Source: Sacculina carcini (Eukaryota > Arthropoda > Thecostraca > Sacculinidae). Taken from it: DNA of 64,000 nt. Shown here piece after piece: positions 46,998-60,984 of the stretch. The position numbers and the translations under genes were made by a program. The notes under the pieces were generated by a model. That model was not told where the DNA came from. It did no database searches and saw only the letters and a program-made list of their open reading frames with translations. The DNA lies in the NCBI GenBank assembly GCA_916048095.2, contig CAJZIA020000003.1, positions 648,244 to 712,243 on the forward strand, in the 5' to 3' direction. Position 1 is the stretch's first letter. Every line of letters begins with the position of its first letter.

Positions 46998-48518
46998 TTT
47001 TCTTTATTTTCTTTATTTTCTTTATTTTCTTTATTTTCTTTATTTTTTTATTTTTTTTATTTTCTTTATTTTCTTTATTTTCTTTATTTTCTTTATTTTC
47101 TTTATTTTCTTTATTTTCTTTATTTTATTTATTTTATTTATTTTCTTTATTTTCTTTATTTTCTTTATTTTCTGTATTTTATTTATTTTATTTATTTTAT
47201 TTATTTTCTTCATTTTCTTCATTTTATTTATTTTATTTATTTTATTTATTTTATTTATTTTCTTTATTTTCTTTATTTTATTTATTTTATTTATTTTATT
47301 TATTTTATTTATTTTATTTATTTTATTTATTTTATTTATTTTATTTTTTTTATTTATTTTATTTATTTTATTTATTTTATTTATTTTATTTATTTTATTT
47401 ATTTTATTTATTTTATTTATTTTATTTATTTTATTTATTTTATTTATTTTATTTATTTTATTTATTTTATTTATTTTATTTATTTTATTTATTTAATTTA
47501 ATTCATCCAATTTATTTCGATTATTTGTGTGTAGAGTTTAGTGTTGAGTGAAGAAAGTTAGTACCTGGCTGGGATTCGAACCGAGGTCCTCGGGGTTCGA
47601 GCAGAGTCTTACGCGGTTCGGCCATTGTAGATGTTCAAGAGAGATGGTTTATATGTGGTATATATAGTGCGCAAGCACGAGTGTACAATTAATATATAGA
47701 ATTGTGAGATACTTGTGGCGCACATGATACAATTGTGGCGCACGTATTAGATATATTAATGTTTATTATATTTGGTTATGCTAACTAAATTAATTTAGAG
47801 TTGTGAGACAAATGCACATGATACAATTGTGGCGCGCGTATTTGGTATATTAATGTTTATTATATTATGTTATGCTAATTAAATAAATTTAGAGAATTGT
47901 GAAACACTTGTGACGCACATGATACAATTGTGGCGCGCGTATTAGGTATATTAATGTTTTTTAAATTAGTTTGAGAATTAAATTAATTCATAGAATTGTG
48001 AGACACTTGTGGCGCACATGATACAATTGTGGCGCGCGTATTAGGTATATTAATGTTTTTTAAATTAGTTTGAGAATTAAATTAATTCATAGAATTGTGA
48101 GACACTTGTGGCGCACATGATACAATTGTGGCGCACGTATTTCGTATATTAATGTTTATTATATTAGGTTATGATAATTAGTTGTGTTAAAACAAGTTGA
48201 TTTAAAAATATAATGAAATTAATTTGAAAAATATTTATCAAGTGTGTTTAAACGGGTGAATAGACGGTGGATGGTAGAAGATGTCTATAACAATGATTTG
48301 TTCAAACTGCGCATGCGCAGACGTCAGCGCGGTATCACGTACGCGGTGCGTGATTGTGCACCATCCAAGGTTACCTTGAGATGGCGCCAGACTGGCGGGG
48401 AATGTGTTTGATGTACTGCGCATGCGCAGACGTCAGCGCGGTATCATGGTGTGTGCATTGCATCAGCCAAGGTGACCTTGAATGCAGTGCTGAGTCAGCA
48501 CTGCTGACGTCATCTATA
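46998..48518 (-). repeat. Right unit 9 (full, five subrepeats)
   Basis: The tail (46998-47502) is mainly the AAAATAAAT form. The head is at 47564-47624. The extra subrepeat (about 47935-48075) is the same duplication as in unit 8. Confidence 0.9.
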
Positions 48519-51500
48519 TTTTCTTTATTTTCATTATTTTCTTTATTTTCTTTATTTTCTTTATTTTGTTTATTTTCTTTATTTTGTTTATTTTCTTTAT
48601 TTTCTTTATTTTCTTTATTTTGTTTATTTTCTTTATTTTCTTTATTTTCTTTATTTTCTTTATTTTCTTTATTTTCTTTATTTTCTTTATTTTCTTTATT
48701 TTCTTTATTTTCTTTATTTTCTTTATTTTCATTATTTTCTTTATTTTCTTTATTTTCTTTATTTTCTTTATTTTCTTTATTTTCTTTATTTTCTTTATTT
48801 TCTTTATTTTCTTTATTTTCTTTATTTTCTTTATTTTCTTTATTTTCTTTATTTTCTTTATTTTCTTTATTTTCTTTATTTTCTTTATTTTCTTTATTTT
48901 CTTTATTTTCTTTATTTTCTTTATTTTCTTTATTTTCTTTATTTTCTTTATTTTCTTTATTTTCTTTATTTTCTTTATTTTCTTTATTTTCTTTATTTTC
49001 TTTATTTTCTTTATTTTCTTTATTTTCTTTATTTTCTTTATTTTCTTTATTTTGTTTATTTTCTTTATTTTCTTTATTTTCTTTATTTTCTTTATTTTCT
49101 TTATTTTGTTTATTTTCTTTATTTTCTTTATTTTCTTTATTTTCCTTATTTTCTTTATTTTCTTTATTTTCTTTATTTTCTTTATTTTCTTTATTTTCAT
49201 TATTTTCTTTATTTTCTTTATTTTCTTTATTTTCTTTATTTTCTTTATTTTGTTTATTTTCTTTATTTTCTTTATTTTCTTTATTTTGTTTATTTTGTTT
49301 ATTTTGTTTATTTTCTTTATTTTCTTTATTTTTTTCTTCTTTATTTTCTTTATTTTCTTTATTTTCTTTATTTTCTTTATTTTCTTTATTTTCTTTATTT
49401 TCTTTATTTTCTTTATTTTCTTTATTTTCTTTATTTTCTTTATTTTCTTTATTTTCTTTATTTTCTTTATTTTCTTTATTTTCTTTATTTTCTTTATTTT
49501 CTTTATTTTCTTTATTTTCTTTATTTTCTTTATTTTCTTTATTTTCTTTATTTTCTTTATTTTCTTTATTTTCTTTATTTTCTTTATTTTCTTTATTTTC
49601 TTTATTTTCTTTATTTTCTTTATTTTCTTTATTTTCTTTATTTTCTTTATTTTCTTTATTTTGTTTATTTTCTTTATTTTCTTTATTTTCTTTATTTTCT
49701 TTATTTTCTTTATTTTCTTTATTTTCTTTATTTTCTTTATTTTCTTTATTTTCTTTATTTTCTTTATTTTCTTTATTTTCTTTATTTTCTTTATTTTCTT
49801 TATTTTCTTTATTTTCTTTATTTTCTTTATTTTCTTTATTTTCTTTATTTTCTTTATTTTCTTTATTTTCTTTATTTTCTTTATTTTCTTTATTTTCTTT
49901 ATTTTCTTTATTTTCTTTATTTTCTTTATTTTCTTTATTTTCTTTATTTTCTTTATTTTCTTTATTTTCTTTATTTTCTTTATTTTCTTTATTTTCTTTA
50001 TTTTCTTTATTTTCTTTATTTTCTTTATTTTCTTTATTTTCTTTATTTTCTTTATTTTCTTTATTTTCTTTATTTTCTTTATTTTCTTTATTTTCTTTAT
50101 TTTCTTTATTTTCTTTATTTTCTTTATTTTCTTTATTTTCTTTATTTTCTTTATTTTCTTTATTTTCTTTATTTTCTTTATTTTCTTTATTTTCTTTATT
50201 TTCTTTATTTTCTTTATTTTCTTTATTTTCTTTATTTTCTTTATTTTCTTTATTTTCTTTATTTTCTTTATTTTCTTTATTTTCTTTATTTTCTTTATTT
50301 TCTTTATTTTCTTTATTTTCTTTATTTTCTTTATTTTCTTTATTTTCTTTATTTTCTTTATTTTCTTTATTTTCTTTATTTTCTTTATTTTCTTTATTTT
50401 CTTTATTTTTTTCTTCTTTATTTTCTTTATTTTCTTTATTTTCTTTATTTTCTTTATTTTCTTTATTTTCTTTATTTTCTTTATTTTCTTTATTTTCTTT
50501 ATTTTCTTTATTTTTTTCTTCTTTATTTTCTTTATTTTCTTTATTTTCTTTATTTTCTTTATTTTCTTTATTTTCTTTATTTTCTTTATTTTCTTTATTT
50601 TCTTTATTTTCTTTATTTTCTTTATTTTCTTTATTTTCTTTATTTTCTTTATTTTCTTTATTTTCTTTATTTTCTTTATTTTCTTTATTTTCTTTATTTT
50701 CTTTATTTTCTTTATTTTCTTTATTTTCTTTATTTTCTTTATTTTCTTTATTTTCTTTATTTTCTTTATTTTCTTTATTTTCTTTATTTTCTTTATTTTC
50801 TTTATTTTCTTTATTTTCTTTATTTTCTTTATTTTCTTTATTTTCTTTATTTTCTTTATTTTCTTTATTTTCTTTATTTTCTTTATTTTCTTTATTTTCT
50901 TCATTTTCTTCATTTTCTTCATTTTCTTCATTTTCTTCATTTTCTTCATTTTCTTCATTTTCTTCATTTTCTTCATTTTCTTCATTTTCTTTATTTTCTT
51001 TATTTTCTTCATTTTCTTCATTTTCTTTATTTTCTTTATTTTCTTTATTTTCTTTATTTTCTTTATTTTCTTTATTTTCTTTATTTTCTTTATTTTCTTT
51101 ATTTTCTTTATTTTCTTTATTTTCTTTATTTTCTTTATTTTCTTTATTTTCTTTATTTTCTTTATTTTCTTTATTTTCTTTATTTTCTTTATTTTCTTTA
51201 TTTTCTTTATTTTCTTTATTTTCTTTATTTTCTTTATTTTCTTTATTTTCTTAATTTTCTTAATTTTCTTAATTTTCTTAATTTTCTTAATTTTCTTTAT
51301 TTTCTTTATTTTCTTTATTTTCTTTATTTTCTTTATTTTCTTTATTTTCTTTATTTTCTTTATTTTCTTTATTTTCTTTATTTTCTTTATTTTCTTTATT
51401 TTCTTTATTTTCTTTATTTTCTTTATTTTCTTTATTTTCTTTATTTTCTTTATTTTCTTCATTTTCTTTATTTTCTTTATTTTCTTCATTTTCTTCATTT

Positions 51501-53034
51501 TCTTCATTTTCTTCATTTTATTTATTTTATTTATTTTATTTATTTTCTTTATTTTCTTTATTTTCTTTATTTTCTTTATTTTCTTTATTTTCTTTATTTT
51601 CTTTATTTTCTTTATTTTCTTTATTTTCTTTATTTTCTTCATTTTCTTCATTTTCTTCATTTTCTTCATTTTCTTCATTTTCTTCATTTTCTTCATTTTC
51701 TTCATTTTCTTCATTTTCTTCATTTTCTTCATTTTCTTCATTTTCTTCATTTTCTTCATTTACTTCATTTTCTTCATTTTCTTTATTTTCTTTATTTTCT
51801 TTATTTTCTTTATTTTCTTTATTTTCTTTATTTTCTTTATTTTCTTTATTTTCTTTATTTTCTTTATTTTCTTTATTTTCTTTATTTTCTTTATTTTCTT
51901 TATTTTCTTTATTTTCTTTATTTTCTTTATTTTCTTTATTTTCTTTATTTTCTTTATTTTCTTTATTTTCTTTATTTTCTTTATTTTATTTATTTTCTTT
52001 ATTTTCTTTATTTTATTTATTTTCTTCATTTTATTTATTTTATTTATTTTCTTCATTTTATTTATTTTATTTATTTTCTTTATTTTCTTTATTTTATTTA
52101 TTTTATTTATTTTATTTAATTCATCCAATTTATTTCGATTATTTGTGTGTAGAGTTTAGTGTTGAGTGAAGAAAGTTATTACCTGGCTGGGATTCGAACC
52201 GAGGTCCTCGGGGTTCGAGCAGAGTCTTACGCGGTTCGGCCATTGTAGATGTTCAAGAGAGATGGTTTATATGTGGTATATATAGTGCGCAAGCACGAGT
52301 GTACAATTAATATATAGAATTGTGAGATACTTGTGGCGCACATGATACAATTGTGGCGCACGTATTAGATATATTAATGTTTATTATATTTGGTTATGCT
52401 AACTAAATTAATTTAGAGTTGTGAGACAAATGCACATGATACAATTGTGGCGCGCGTATTTGGTATATTAATGTTTATTATATTATGTTATGCTAATTAA
52501 ATAAATTTAGAGAATTGTGAGACACTTGTGACGCACATGATACAATTGTGGCGCGCGTATTAGGTATATTAATGTTTTTTAAATTAGTTTGAGAATTAAA
52601 TTAATTCATAGAATTGTGAGACACTTGTGGCGCACATGATACAATTGTGGCGCACGTATTTCGTATATTAATGTTTATTATATTAGGTTATGATAATTAG
52701 TTGTGTTAAAACAAGTTGATTAAAAATATAATGAAATTATTTGAAAAATATTTATCAAGTGTGTTTAAACGGGTGAATAGACGGTGGATGGTAGAAGATG
52801 TCTATAACAATGATTTGCTCAAACTGCGCATGCGCAGACGTCAGCGCGGTATCACGTACGCGGTGCGTGATTGTGCACCATCCAACGTTACCTTGAGATG
52901 GCGCCAGACTGGCGGGGAATGTGTTTGATGTACTGCGCATGCGCAGACGTCAGCGCGGTATCATGGTGTGTGCATTGCATCAGCCAAGGTGACCTTGAAT
53001 GCAGTGCTGAGTCAGCACTGCTGACGTCATCTAT
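48519..53034 (-). repeat. Right unit 10 (full, 3.6-kb tail)
   Basis: The tail (48519-52120) is the longest array in the window. It has TTTGTTTAT variants at its left, three TTTTTTTCTTC marks (near 49329, 50407, 50512), TTCATTTTC runs near 50900 and 51640, and five TTAATTTTC near 51250. The head is at 52182-52242. The palindrome beside the NRF-1 motif is broken (CCAACGTTACC, about 52882). Confidence 0.9.
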
Positions 53035-56000
53035 ATTTTCTTTATTTTCTTTATTTTCTTTATTTTCTTTATTTTCTTTATTTTCTTTATTTTCTTTATT
53101 TTCTTTATTTTCTTTATTTTCTTTATTTTCTTTATTTTCTTTATTTTCTTTATTTTCTTTATTTTCTTTATTTTCTTTATTTTCTTTATTTTCTTTATTT
53201 TCTTTATTTTCTTCATTTTCTTTATTTTCTTTATTTTCTTTATTTTCTGTATTTTCTGTATTTTCTTTATTTTCTGTATTTTCTGTATTTTCTGTATTTT
53301 CTGTATTTTCTTTATTTTCTGTATTTTCTGTATTTTCTGTATTTTCTTTATTTTCTTTATTTTCTTTATTTTCTTTATTTTCTTTATTTTCTTTATTTTC
53401 TTTATTTTCTTTATTTTCTTTATTTTCTTTATTTTCTTTATTTTCTTTATTTTCTTTATTTTCTTTATTTTCTTTATTTTCTTTATTTTCTTCATTTTCT
53501 TTATTTTCTTCATTTTCTTCATTTTCTTCATTTTCTTCATTTTCTTCATTTTCTTCATTTTCTTCATTTTCTTCATTTTCTTTATTTTCTTTATTTTCTT
53601 TATTTTCTTTATTTTCTTTATTTTCTTTATTTTCTTTATTTTCTTTATTTTCTTTATTTTCTTTATTTTCTTTATTTTCTTTATTTTCTTTATTTTTTTT
53701 ATTTTCTTTATTTTCTTTATTTTCTTTATTTTCTTTATTTTCTTTATTTTCTTTATTTTCTTTATTTTCTTTATTTTCTTTATTTTCTTTATTTTCTTTA
53801 TTTTCTTTATTTTCTTTATTTTCTTTATTTTCTTTATTTTCTTTATTTTCTTTATTTTCTTTATTTTCTTTATTTTCTTTATTTTCTTTATTTTCTTTAT
53901 TTTCTTTATTTTCTTTATTTTCTTTATTTTCTTTATTTTTTTCTTCTTTATTTTCTTTATTTTCTTTATTTTCTTTATTTTCTTTATTTTCTTTTTTTTC
54001 TTTATTTTCTTTATTTTTTTTATTTTTTTTATTTTCTTTATTTTCTTTATTTTCTTTATTTTCTTTATTTTCTTTATTTTCTTTATTTTCTTTATTTTCT
54101 TTATTTTCTTTATTTTCTTTATTTTCTTCATTTTCTTCATTTTCTTCATTTTCTTCATTTTCTTCATTTTCTTCATTTTCTTCATTTTCTTCATTTTCTT
54201 CATTTTCTTCATTTTCTTCATTTTCTTCATTTTCTTCATTTTCTTCATTTTCTTCATTTTCTTCATTTTCTTTATTTTCTTTATTTTCTTTATTTTCTTT
54301 ATTTTCTTTATTTTCTTTATTTTCTTTATTTTCTTTATTTTCTTTATTTTCTTTATTTTCTTTATTTTCTTTATTTTCTTTATTTTCTTTATTTTCTTTA
54401 TTTTCTTTATTTTCTTTATTTTCTTTATTTTCTTAATTTTCTTAATTTTCTTAATTTTCTTAATTTTCTTAATTTTCTTAATTTTCTTAATTTTCTTAAT
54501 TTTCTTAATTTTCTTTATTTTCTTTATTTTCTTTATTTTCTTTATTTTCTTTATTTTCTTTATTTTCTTTATTTTCTTTATTTTCTTTATTTTCTTTATT
54601 TTCTTTATTTTCTTTATTTTCTTCATTTTCTTCATTTTCTTTATTTTCTTCATTTTCTTCATTTTCTTCATTTTCTTCATTTTATTTATTTTATTTATTT
54701 TATTTATTTTATTTATTTTCTTTATTTTCTTTATTTTCTTTATTTTCTTTATTTTCTTTATTTTCTTTATTTTCTTTATTTTCTTTATTTTCTTTATTTT
54801 CTTTATTTTCTTTATTTTCTTCATTTTCTTCATTTTCTTCATTTTCTTTATTTTCTTTATTTTCTTTATTTTCTTTATTTTCTTTATTTTCTTTATTTTC
54901 TTTATTTTCTTTATTTTCTTTATTTTCTTTATTTTCTTTATTTTCTTTATTTTCTTTATTTTCTTTATTTTCTTTATTTTCTTTATTTTCTTTATTTTCT
55001 TTATTTTCTTTATTTTCTTTATTTTCTTTATTTTCTTTATTTTCTTTATTTTCTTTATTTTCTTTATTTTCTTTATTTTCTTTATTTTCTTTATTTTCTT
55101 TATTTTCTTTATTTTCTTTATTTTCTTTATTTTCTTTATTTTCTTTATTTTCTTTATTTTCTTTATTTTCTTTATTTTCTTTATTTTCTTTATTTTCTTT
55201 ATTTTCTTTATTTTCTTTATTTTCTTTTTTTTCTTTATTTTCTTTATTTTCTTTATTTTCTTTATTTTCTTTATTTTCTTTATTTTCTTTATTTTCTTTA
55301 TTTTTTTCTTCTTTATTTTCTTAATTTTCTTAATTTTCTTAATTTTCTTAATTTTCTTTATTTTCTTTATTTTCTTTATTTTCTTTATTTTCTTTATTTT
55401 CTTTATTTTCTTTATTTTCTTTATTTTCTTTATTTTCTTTATTTTCTTTATTTTCTTTATTTTCTTTATTTTCTTTATTTTCTTTATTTTCTTTATTTTC
55501 TTTATTTTCTTCATTTTCTTTATTTTCTTTATTTTCTTTATTTTCTTCATTTTATTTATTTTATTTATTTTCTTTATTTTCTTTATTTTCTTTATTTTCT
55601 TTATTTTCTTTATTTTATTTATTTTCTTTATTTTCTTTATTTTCTTTATTTTCTTTATTTTATTTATTTTCTTTATTTTCTTTATTTTCTTTATTTTCTT
55701 TATTTTCTTTATTTTCTTTATTTTCTTTATTTTCTTTATTTTCTTTATTTTCTTTATTTTCTTTATTTTCTTTATTTTCTTTATTTTCTTTATTTTCTTT
55801 ATTTTCTTTATTTTCTTTATTTTCTTCATTTTCTTCATTTTCTTCATTTTCTTCATTTTCTTCATTTTCTTCATTTTCTTCATTTTCTTCATTTTCTTCA
55901 TTTTCTTCATTTTCTTCATTTTCTTCATTTTCTTCATTTTCTTCATTTTCTTCATTTTCTTTATTTTCTTTATTTTCTTTATTTTCTTTATTTTCTTTAT

Positions 56001-57230
56001 TTTCTTTATTTTCTTTATTTTCTTTATTTTCTTTATTTTCTTTATTTTCTTTATTTTCTTTATTTTCTTTATTTTCTTTATTTTCTTTATTTTCTTTATT
56101 TTCTTTATTTTCTTTATTTTCTTTATTTTCTTTATTTTCTTTATTTTCTTTATTTTCTTTATTTTCTTTATTTTATTTATTTTATTTATTTTCTTTATTT
56201 TCTTTATTTTATTTATTTTCTTCATTTTATTTATTTTATTTATTTTCTTCATTTTATTTATTTTATTTATTTTCTTTATTTTCTTTATTTTATTTATTTT
56301 ATTTATTTTATTTAATTCATCCAATTTATTTCGATTATTTGTGTGTAGAGTTTAGTGTTGAGTGAAGAAAGTTATTACCTGGCTGGGATTCGAACCGAGG
56401 TCCTCGGGGTTCGAGCAGAGTCTTACGCGGTTCGGCCATTGTAGATGTTCAAGAGAGATGGTTTATATGTGGTATATATAGTGCGCAAGCACGAGTGTAC
56501 AATTAATATATAGAATTGTGAGATACTTGTGGCGCACATGATACAATTGTGGCGCACGTATTAGATATATTAATGATTATTATATTTGGTTATGCTAACT
56601 AAATTAATTTAGAGTTGTGAGACAAATGCACATGATACAATTGTGGCGCGCGTATTTGGTATATTAATGTTTATTATATTATGTTATGCTAATTAAATAA
56701 ATTTAGAGAATTGTGAAACACTTGTGACGCACATGATACAATTGTGGCGCGCGTATTAGGTATATTAATGTTTTTTAAATTAGTTTGAGAATTAAATTAA
56801 TTCATAGAATTGTGAGACACTTGTGGCGCACATGATACAATTGTGGCGCACGTATTTCGTATATTAATGTTTATTATATTAGGTTATGATAATTAGTTGT
56901 GTTAAAACAAGTTGATTAAAAATATAATGAAATTATTTGAAAAATATTTATCAAGTGTGTTTAAACGGGTGAATAGACGGTGGATGGTAGAAGATGTCTA
57001 TAACAATGATTTGCTCAAACTGCGCATGCGCAGACGTCAGCGCGGTATCACGTACGCGGTGCGTGATTGTGCACCATCCAACGTTACCTTGAGATGGCGC
57101 CAGACTGGCGGGGAATGTGTTTGATGTACTGCGCATGCGCAGACGTCAGCGCGGTATCATGGTGTGTGCATTGCATCAGCCAAGGTGACCTTGAATGCAG
57201 TGCTGAGTCAGCACTGCTGACGTCATCTAT
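53035..57230 (-). repeat. Right unit 11 (full, 3.3-kb tail)
   Basis: The tail (53035-56316) has CTGTATTTT marks near 53247-53345, TTCATTTTC runs near 53490, 54127 and 55824, TTAATTTTC runs near 54432 and 55320, and one TTTTTTTCTTC near 55303. The head is at 56378-56438. It shares the CCAACGTTACC mutation and an ATTATTTGAAA deletion with unit 10. Confidence 0.9.
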
Positions 57231-59540
57231 ATTTTCTTTATTTTCTTTATTTTCTTTATTTTCTTTATTTTCTTTATTTTCTTTATTTTCTTTATTTTCT
57301 TTATTTTCTTTATTTTCTTTATTTTCTTTATTTTCTTTATTTTCTTTATTTTCTTTATTTTCTTTATTTTCTTTATTTTCTTTATTTTCTTTATTTTCTT
57401 TATTTTCTTTATTTTCTTCATTTTCTTCATTTTCTTTATTTTCTTTATTTTCTTTATTTTCTGTATTTTCTGTATTTTCTGTATTTTCTGTATTTTCTGT
57501 ATTTTCTGTATTTTCTGTATTTTCTTTATTTTCTTTATTTTCTTTATTTTCTTTATTTTCTTTATTTTCTTTATTTTCTTTATTTTCTTTATTTTCTTTA
57601 TTTTCTTTATTTTCTTTATTTTCTTTATTTTCTTTATTTTCTTTATTTTCTTTATTTTCTTTATTTTCTTTATTTTCTTTATTTTCTTTATTTTCTTTAT
57701 TTTCTTTATTTTCTTTATTTTCTTTATTTTCTTTATTTTCTTTATTTTCTTTATTTTCTTTATTTTCTTTATTTTCTTTATTTTCTTTATTTTCTTTATT
57801 TTCTTTATTTTCTTTATTTTCTTTATTTTCTTTATTTTCTTTATTTTCTTTATTTTCTTTATTTTCTTTATTTTCTTTATTTTCTTTATTTTCTTTATTT
57901 TCTTTATTTTCTTTATTTTCTTTATTTTCTTTATTTTCTTTATTTTCTTTATTTTCTTTATTTTCTTTATTTTCTTTATTTTCTTTATTTTCTTTATTTT
58001 CTTTATTTTCTTTATTTTCTTTATTTTCTTTATTTTCTTTATTTTCTTTATTTTCTTTATTTTCTTTATTTTCTTTATTTTCTTTATTTTCTTTATTTTC
58101 TTTATTTTCTTTATTTTCTTTATTTTCTTTATTTTCTTTATTTTCTTTATTTTCTTTATTTTCTTTATTTTCTTTATTTTCTATATTTTCTTTATTTTCT
58201 TTATTTTCTTTATTTTCTGTATTTTCTGTATTTTCTTTATTTTCTTTATTTTCTTTATTTTCTTTATTTTCTTTATTTTCTTTATTTTCTTTATTTTCTT
58301 TATTTTCTTTATTTTCTTTATTTTCTTTATTTTCTTTATTTTCTTTATTTTCTTTATTTTCTTTATTTTCTTTATTTTCTTTATTTTCTTTATTTTCTTT
58401 ATTTTCTTTATTTTCTTTATTTTCTTTATTTTCTTTATTTTCTTTATTTTCTTTATTTTCTTTATTTTCTTTATTTTCTTTATTTTCTTTATTTTCTTTA
58501 TTTTCTTTATTTTATTTATTTTATTTATTTTATTTATTTTATTTATTTTATTTATTTTATTTATTTTTTTTATTTTATTTATTTTATTTATTTTATTTAT
58601 TTTATTTATTTTATTTATTTTTTTTAATTCATCCAATTTATTTCGATTATTTGTGTGTAGAGTTTAGTGTTGAGTGAAGAAAGTTATTACCTGGCTGGGA
58701 TTCGAACCGAGGTCCTCGGGGTTCGAGCAGAGTCTTACGCGGTTCGGCCATTGTAGATGTTCAAGAGAGATGGTTTATATGTGGTATATATAGTGCGCAA
58801 GCACGAGTGTACAATTAATATATAGAATTGTGAGATAATTGTGGCGCACATGATACAATTGTGGCGCACGTATTAGATATATTAATGTTTATTATATTTG
58901 GTTATGCTAACTAAATTAATTTAGAGTTGTGAGACAAATGCACATGATACAATTGTGGCGCGCGTATTTGGTATATTAATGTTTATTATGTTATGCTATT
59001 TAAATAAATTTAGAGAATTGTGAAACACTTGTGACGCACATGATACAATTGTGGCGCGCGTATTAGGTATATTAATGTTTTTTAAATTAGTTTGAGAATT
59101 AAATTAATTCATAGAATTGTGAGACACTTGTGGCGCACATGATACAATTGTGGCGCACGTATTTCGTATATTAATGTTTATTATATTAGGTTATGATAAT
59201 TAGTTGTGTTAAAACAAGTTGATTTAAAAATATAATGAAATTAATTTGAAAAATATTTATCAAGTGTGTTTAAACGGGTGAATAGACGGTGGATGGTAGA
59301 AGATGTCTATAACAATGATTTGCTCAAACTGCGCATGCGCAGACGTCAGCGCGGTATCACGTACGCGGTGCGTGATTGTGCACCATCCAAGGTTACCTTG
59401 AGATGGCGCCAGACTGGCGGGGAATGTGTTTGATGTACTGCGCATGCGCAGACGTCAGCGCGGTATCATGGTGTGTGCATTGCATCAGCCAAGGTGACCT
59501 TGAATGCAGTGCTGAGTCAGCACTGCTGACGTCATCTATA
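57231..59540 (-). repeat. Right unit 12 (full)
   Basis: The tail (57231-58628) has CTGTATTTT x7 near 57461 and x2 near 58217. The head is at 58690-58750. The flanking 90-bp block has the TTATGTTATGCTATTTAAAT deletion variant also seen in units 13 and 14. Confidence 0.9.
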
Positions 59541-60984
59541 TTTTCTTCATTTTCTTTATTTTCTTTATTTTCTTTATTTTCTTTATTTTCTTTATTTTCT
59601 TTATTTTCATTATTTTCTTTATTTTCTTTATTTTCTTTATTTTCTTTATTTTCTTTATTTTCTTTATTTTCTTTATTTTCTTTATTTTCTTTATTTTCTT
59701 TATTTTCTTTATTTTCTTTATTTTCTTTATTTTCTTTATTTTCTTTATTTTCTTTATTTTCTTTATTTTCTTTATTTTCTTTATTTTCTTTATTTTATTT
59801 ATTTTATTTATTTTCTTCATTTTCTTCATTTTATTTATTTTATTTATTTTATTTATTTTATTTATTTTATTTATTTTATTTATTTTATTTATTTTATTTA
59901 TTTTATTTATTTTATTTATTTTATTTATTTTATTTATTTTATTTATTTTATTTATTTTATTTATTTTATTTATTTTATTTATTTTATTTATTTTATTTAT
60001 TTTATTTATTTTATTTATTTTATTTATTTTATTTATTTTATTTATTTTATTTATTTTATTTATTTTATTTAATTCATCCAATTTATTTCGATTATTTGTG
60101 TGTAGAGTTTAGTGTTGAGTGAAGAAAGTTATTACCTGGCTGGGATTCGAACCGAGGTCCTCGGGGTTCGAGCAGAGTCTTACGCGGTTCGGCCATTGTA
60201 GATGTTCAAGAGAGATGGTTTATATGTGGTATATATAGTGCGCAAGCACGAGTGTACAATTAATATATATAATTGTGAGATACTTGTGGCGCACATGATA
60301 CAATTGTGGCGCACGTATTAGATATATTAATGTTTATTATATTTGGTTATGCTAACTAAATTAATTTAGAGTTGTGAGACAAATGCACATGATACAATTG
60401 TGGCGCGCGTATTTGGTATATTAATGTTTATTATGTTATGCTATTTAAATAAATTTAGAGAATTGTGAAACACTTGTGACGCACATGATACAATTGTGGC
60501 GCGCGTATTAGGTATATTAATGTTTTTTAAATTAGTTTGAGAATTAAATTAATTCATAGAATTGTGAGACACTTGTGGCGCACATGATACAATTGTGGCG
60601 CAGGTATTTCGTATATTAATGTTTATTATATTAGGTTATGATAATTAGTTGTGTTAAAACAAGTTGATTTAAAAATATAATGAAATTAATTTGAAAAATA
60701 TTTATCAAGTGTGTTTAAACGGGTGAATAGACGGTGGATGGTAGAAGATGTCTATAACAATGATTTGTTCAAACTGCGCATGCGCAGACGTCAGCGCGGT
60801 ATCACGTACGCGGTGCGTGATTGTGCACCATCCAAGGTTACCTTGAGATGGCGCCAGACTGGCGGGGAATGTGTTTGATGTACTGCGCATGCGCAGACGT
60901 CAGCGCGGTATCATGGTGTGTGCATTGCATCAGCCAAGGTGACCTTGAATGCAGTGCTGAGTCAGCACTGCTGACGTCATCTAT
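59541..60984 (-). repeat. Right unit 13 (full)
   Basis: The tail is at 59541-60073, and its half nearest the head (from about 59793) is almost pure TTTATTTTA. The head is at 60135-60195. Confidence 0.9.
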
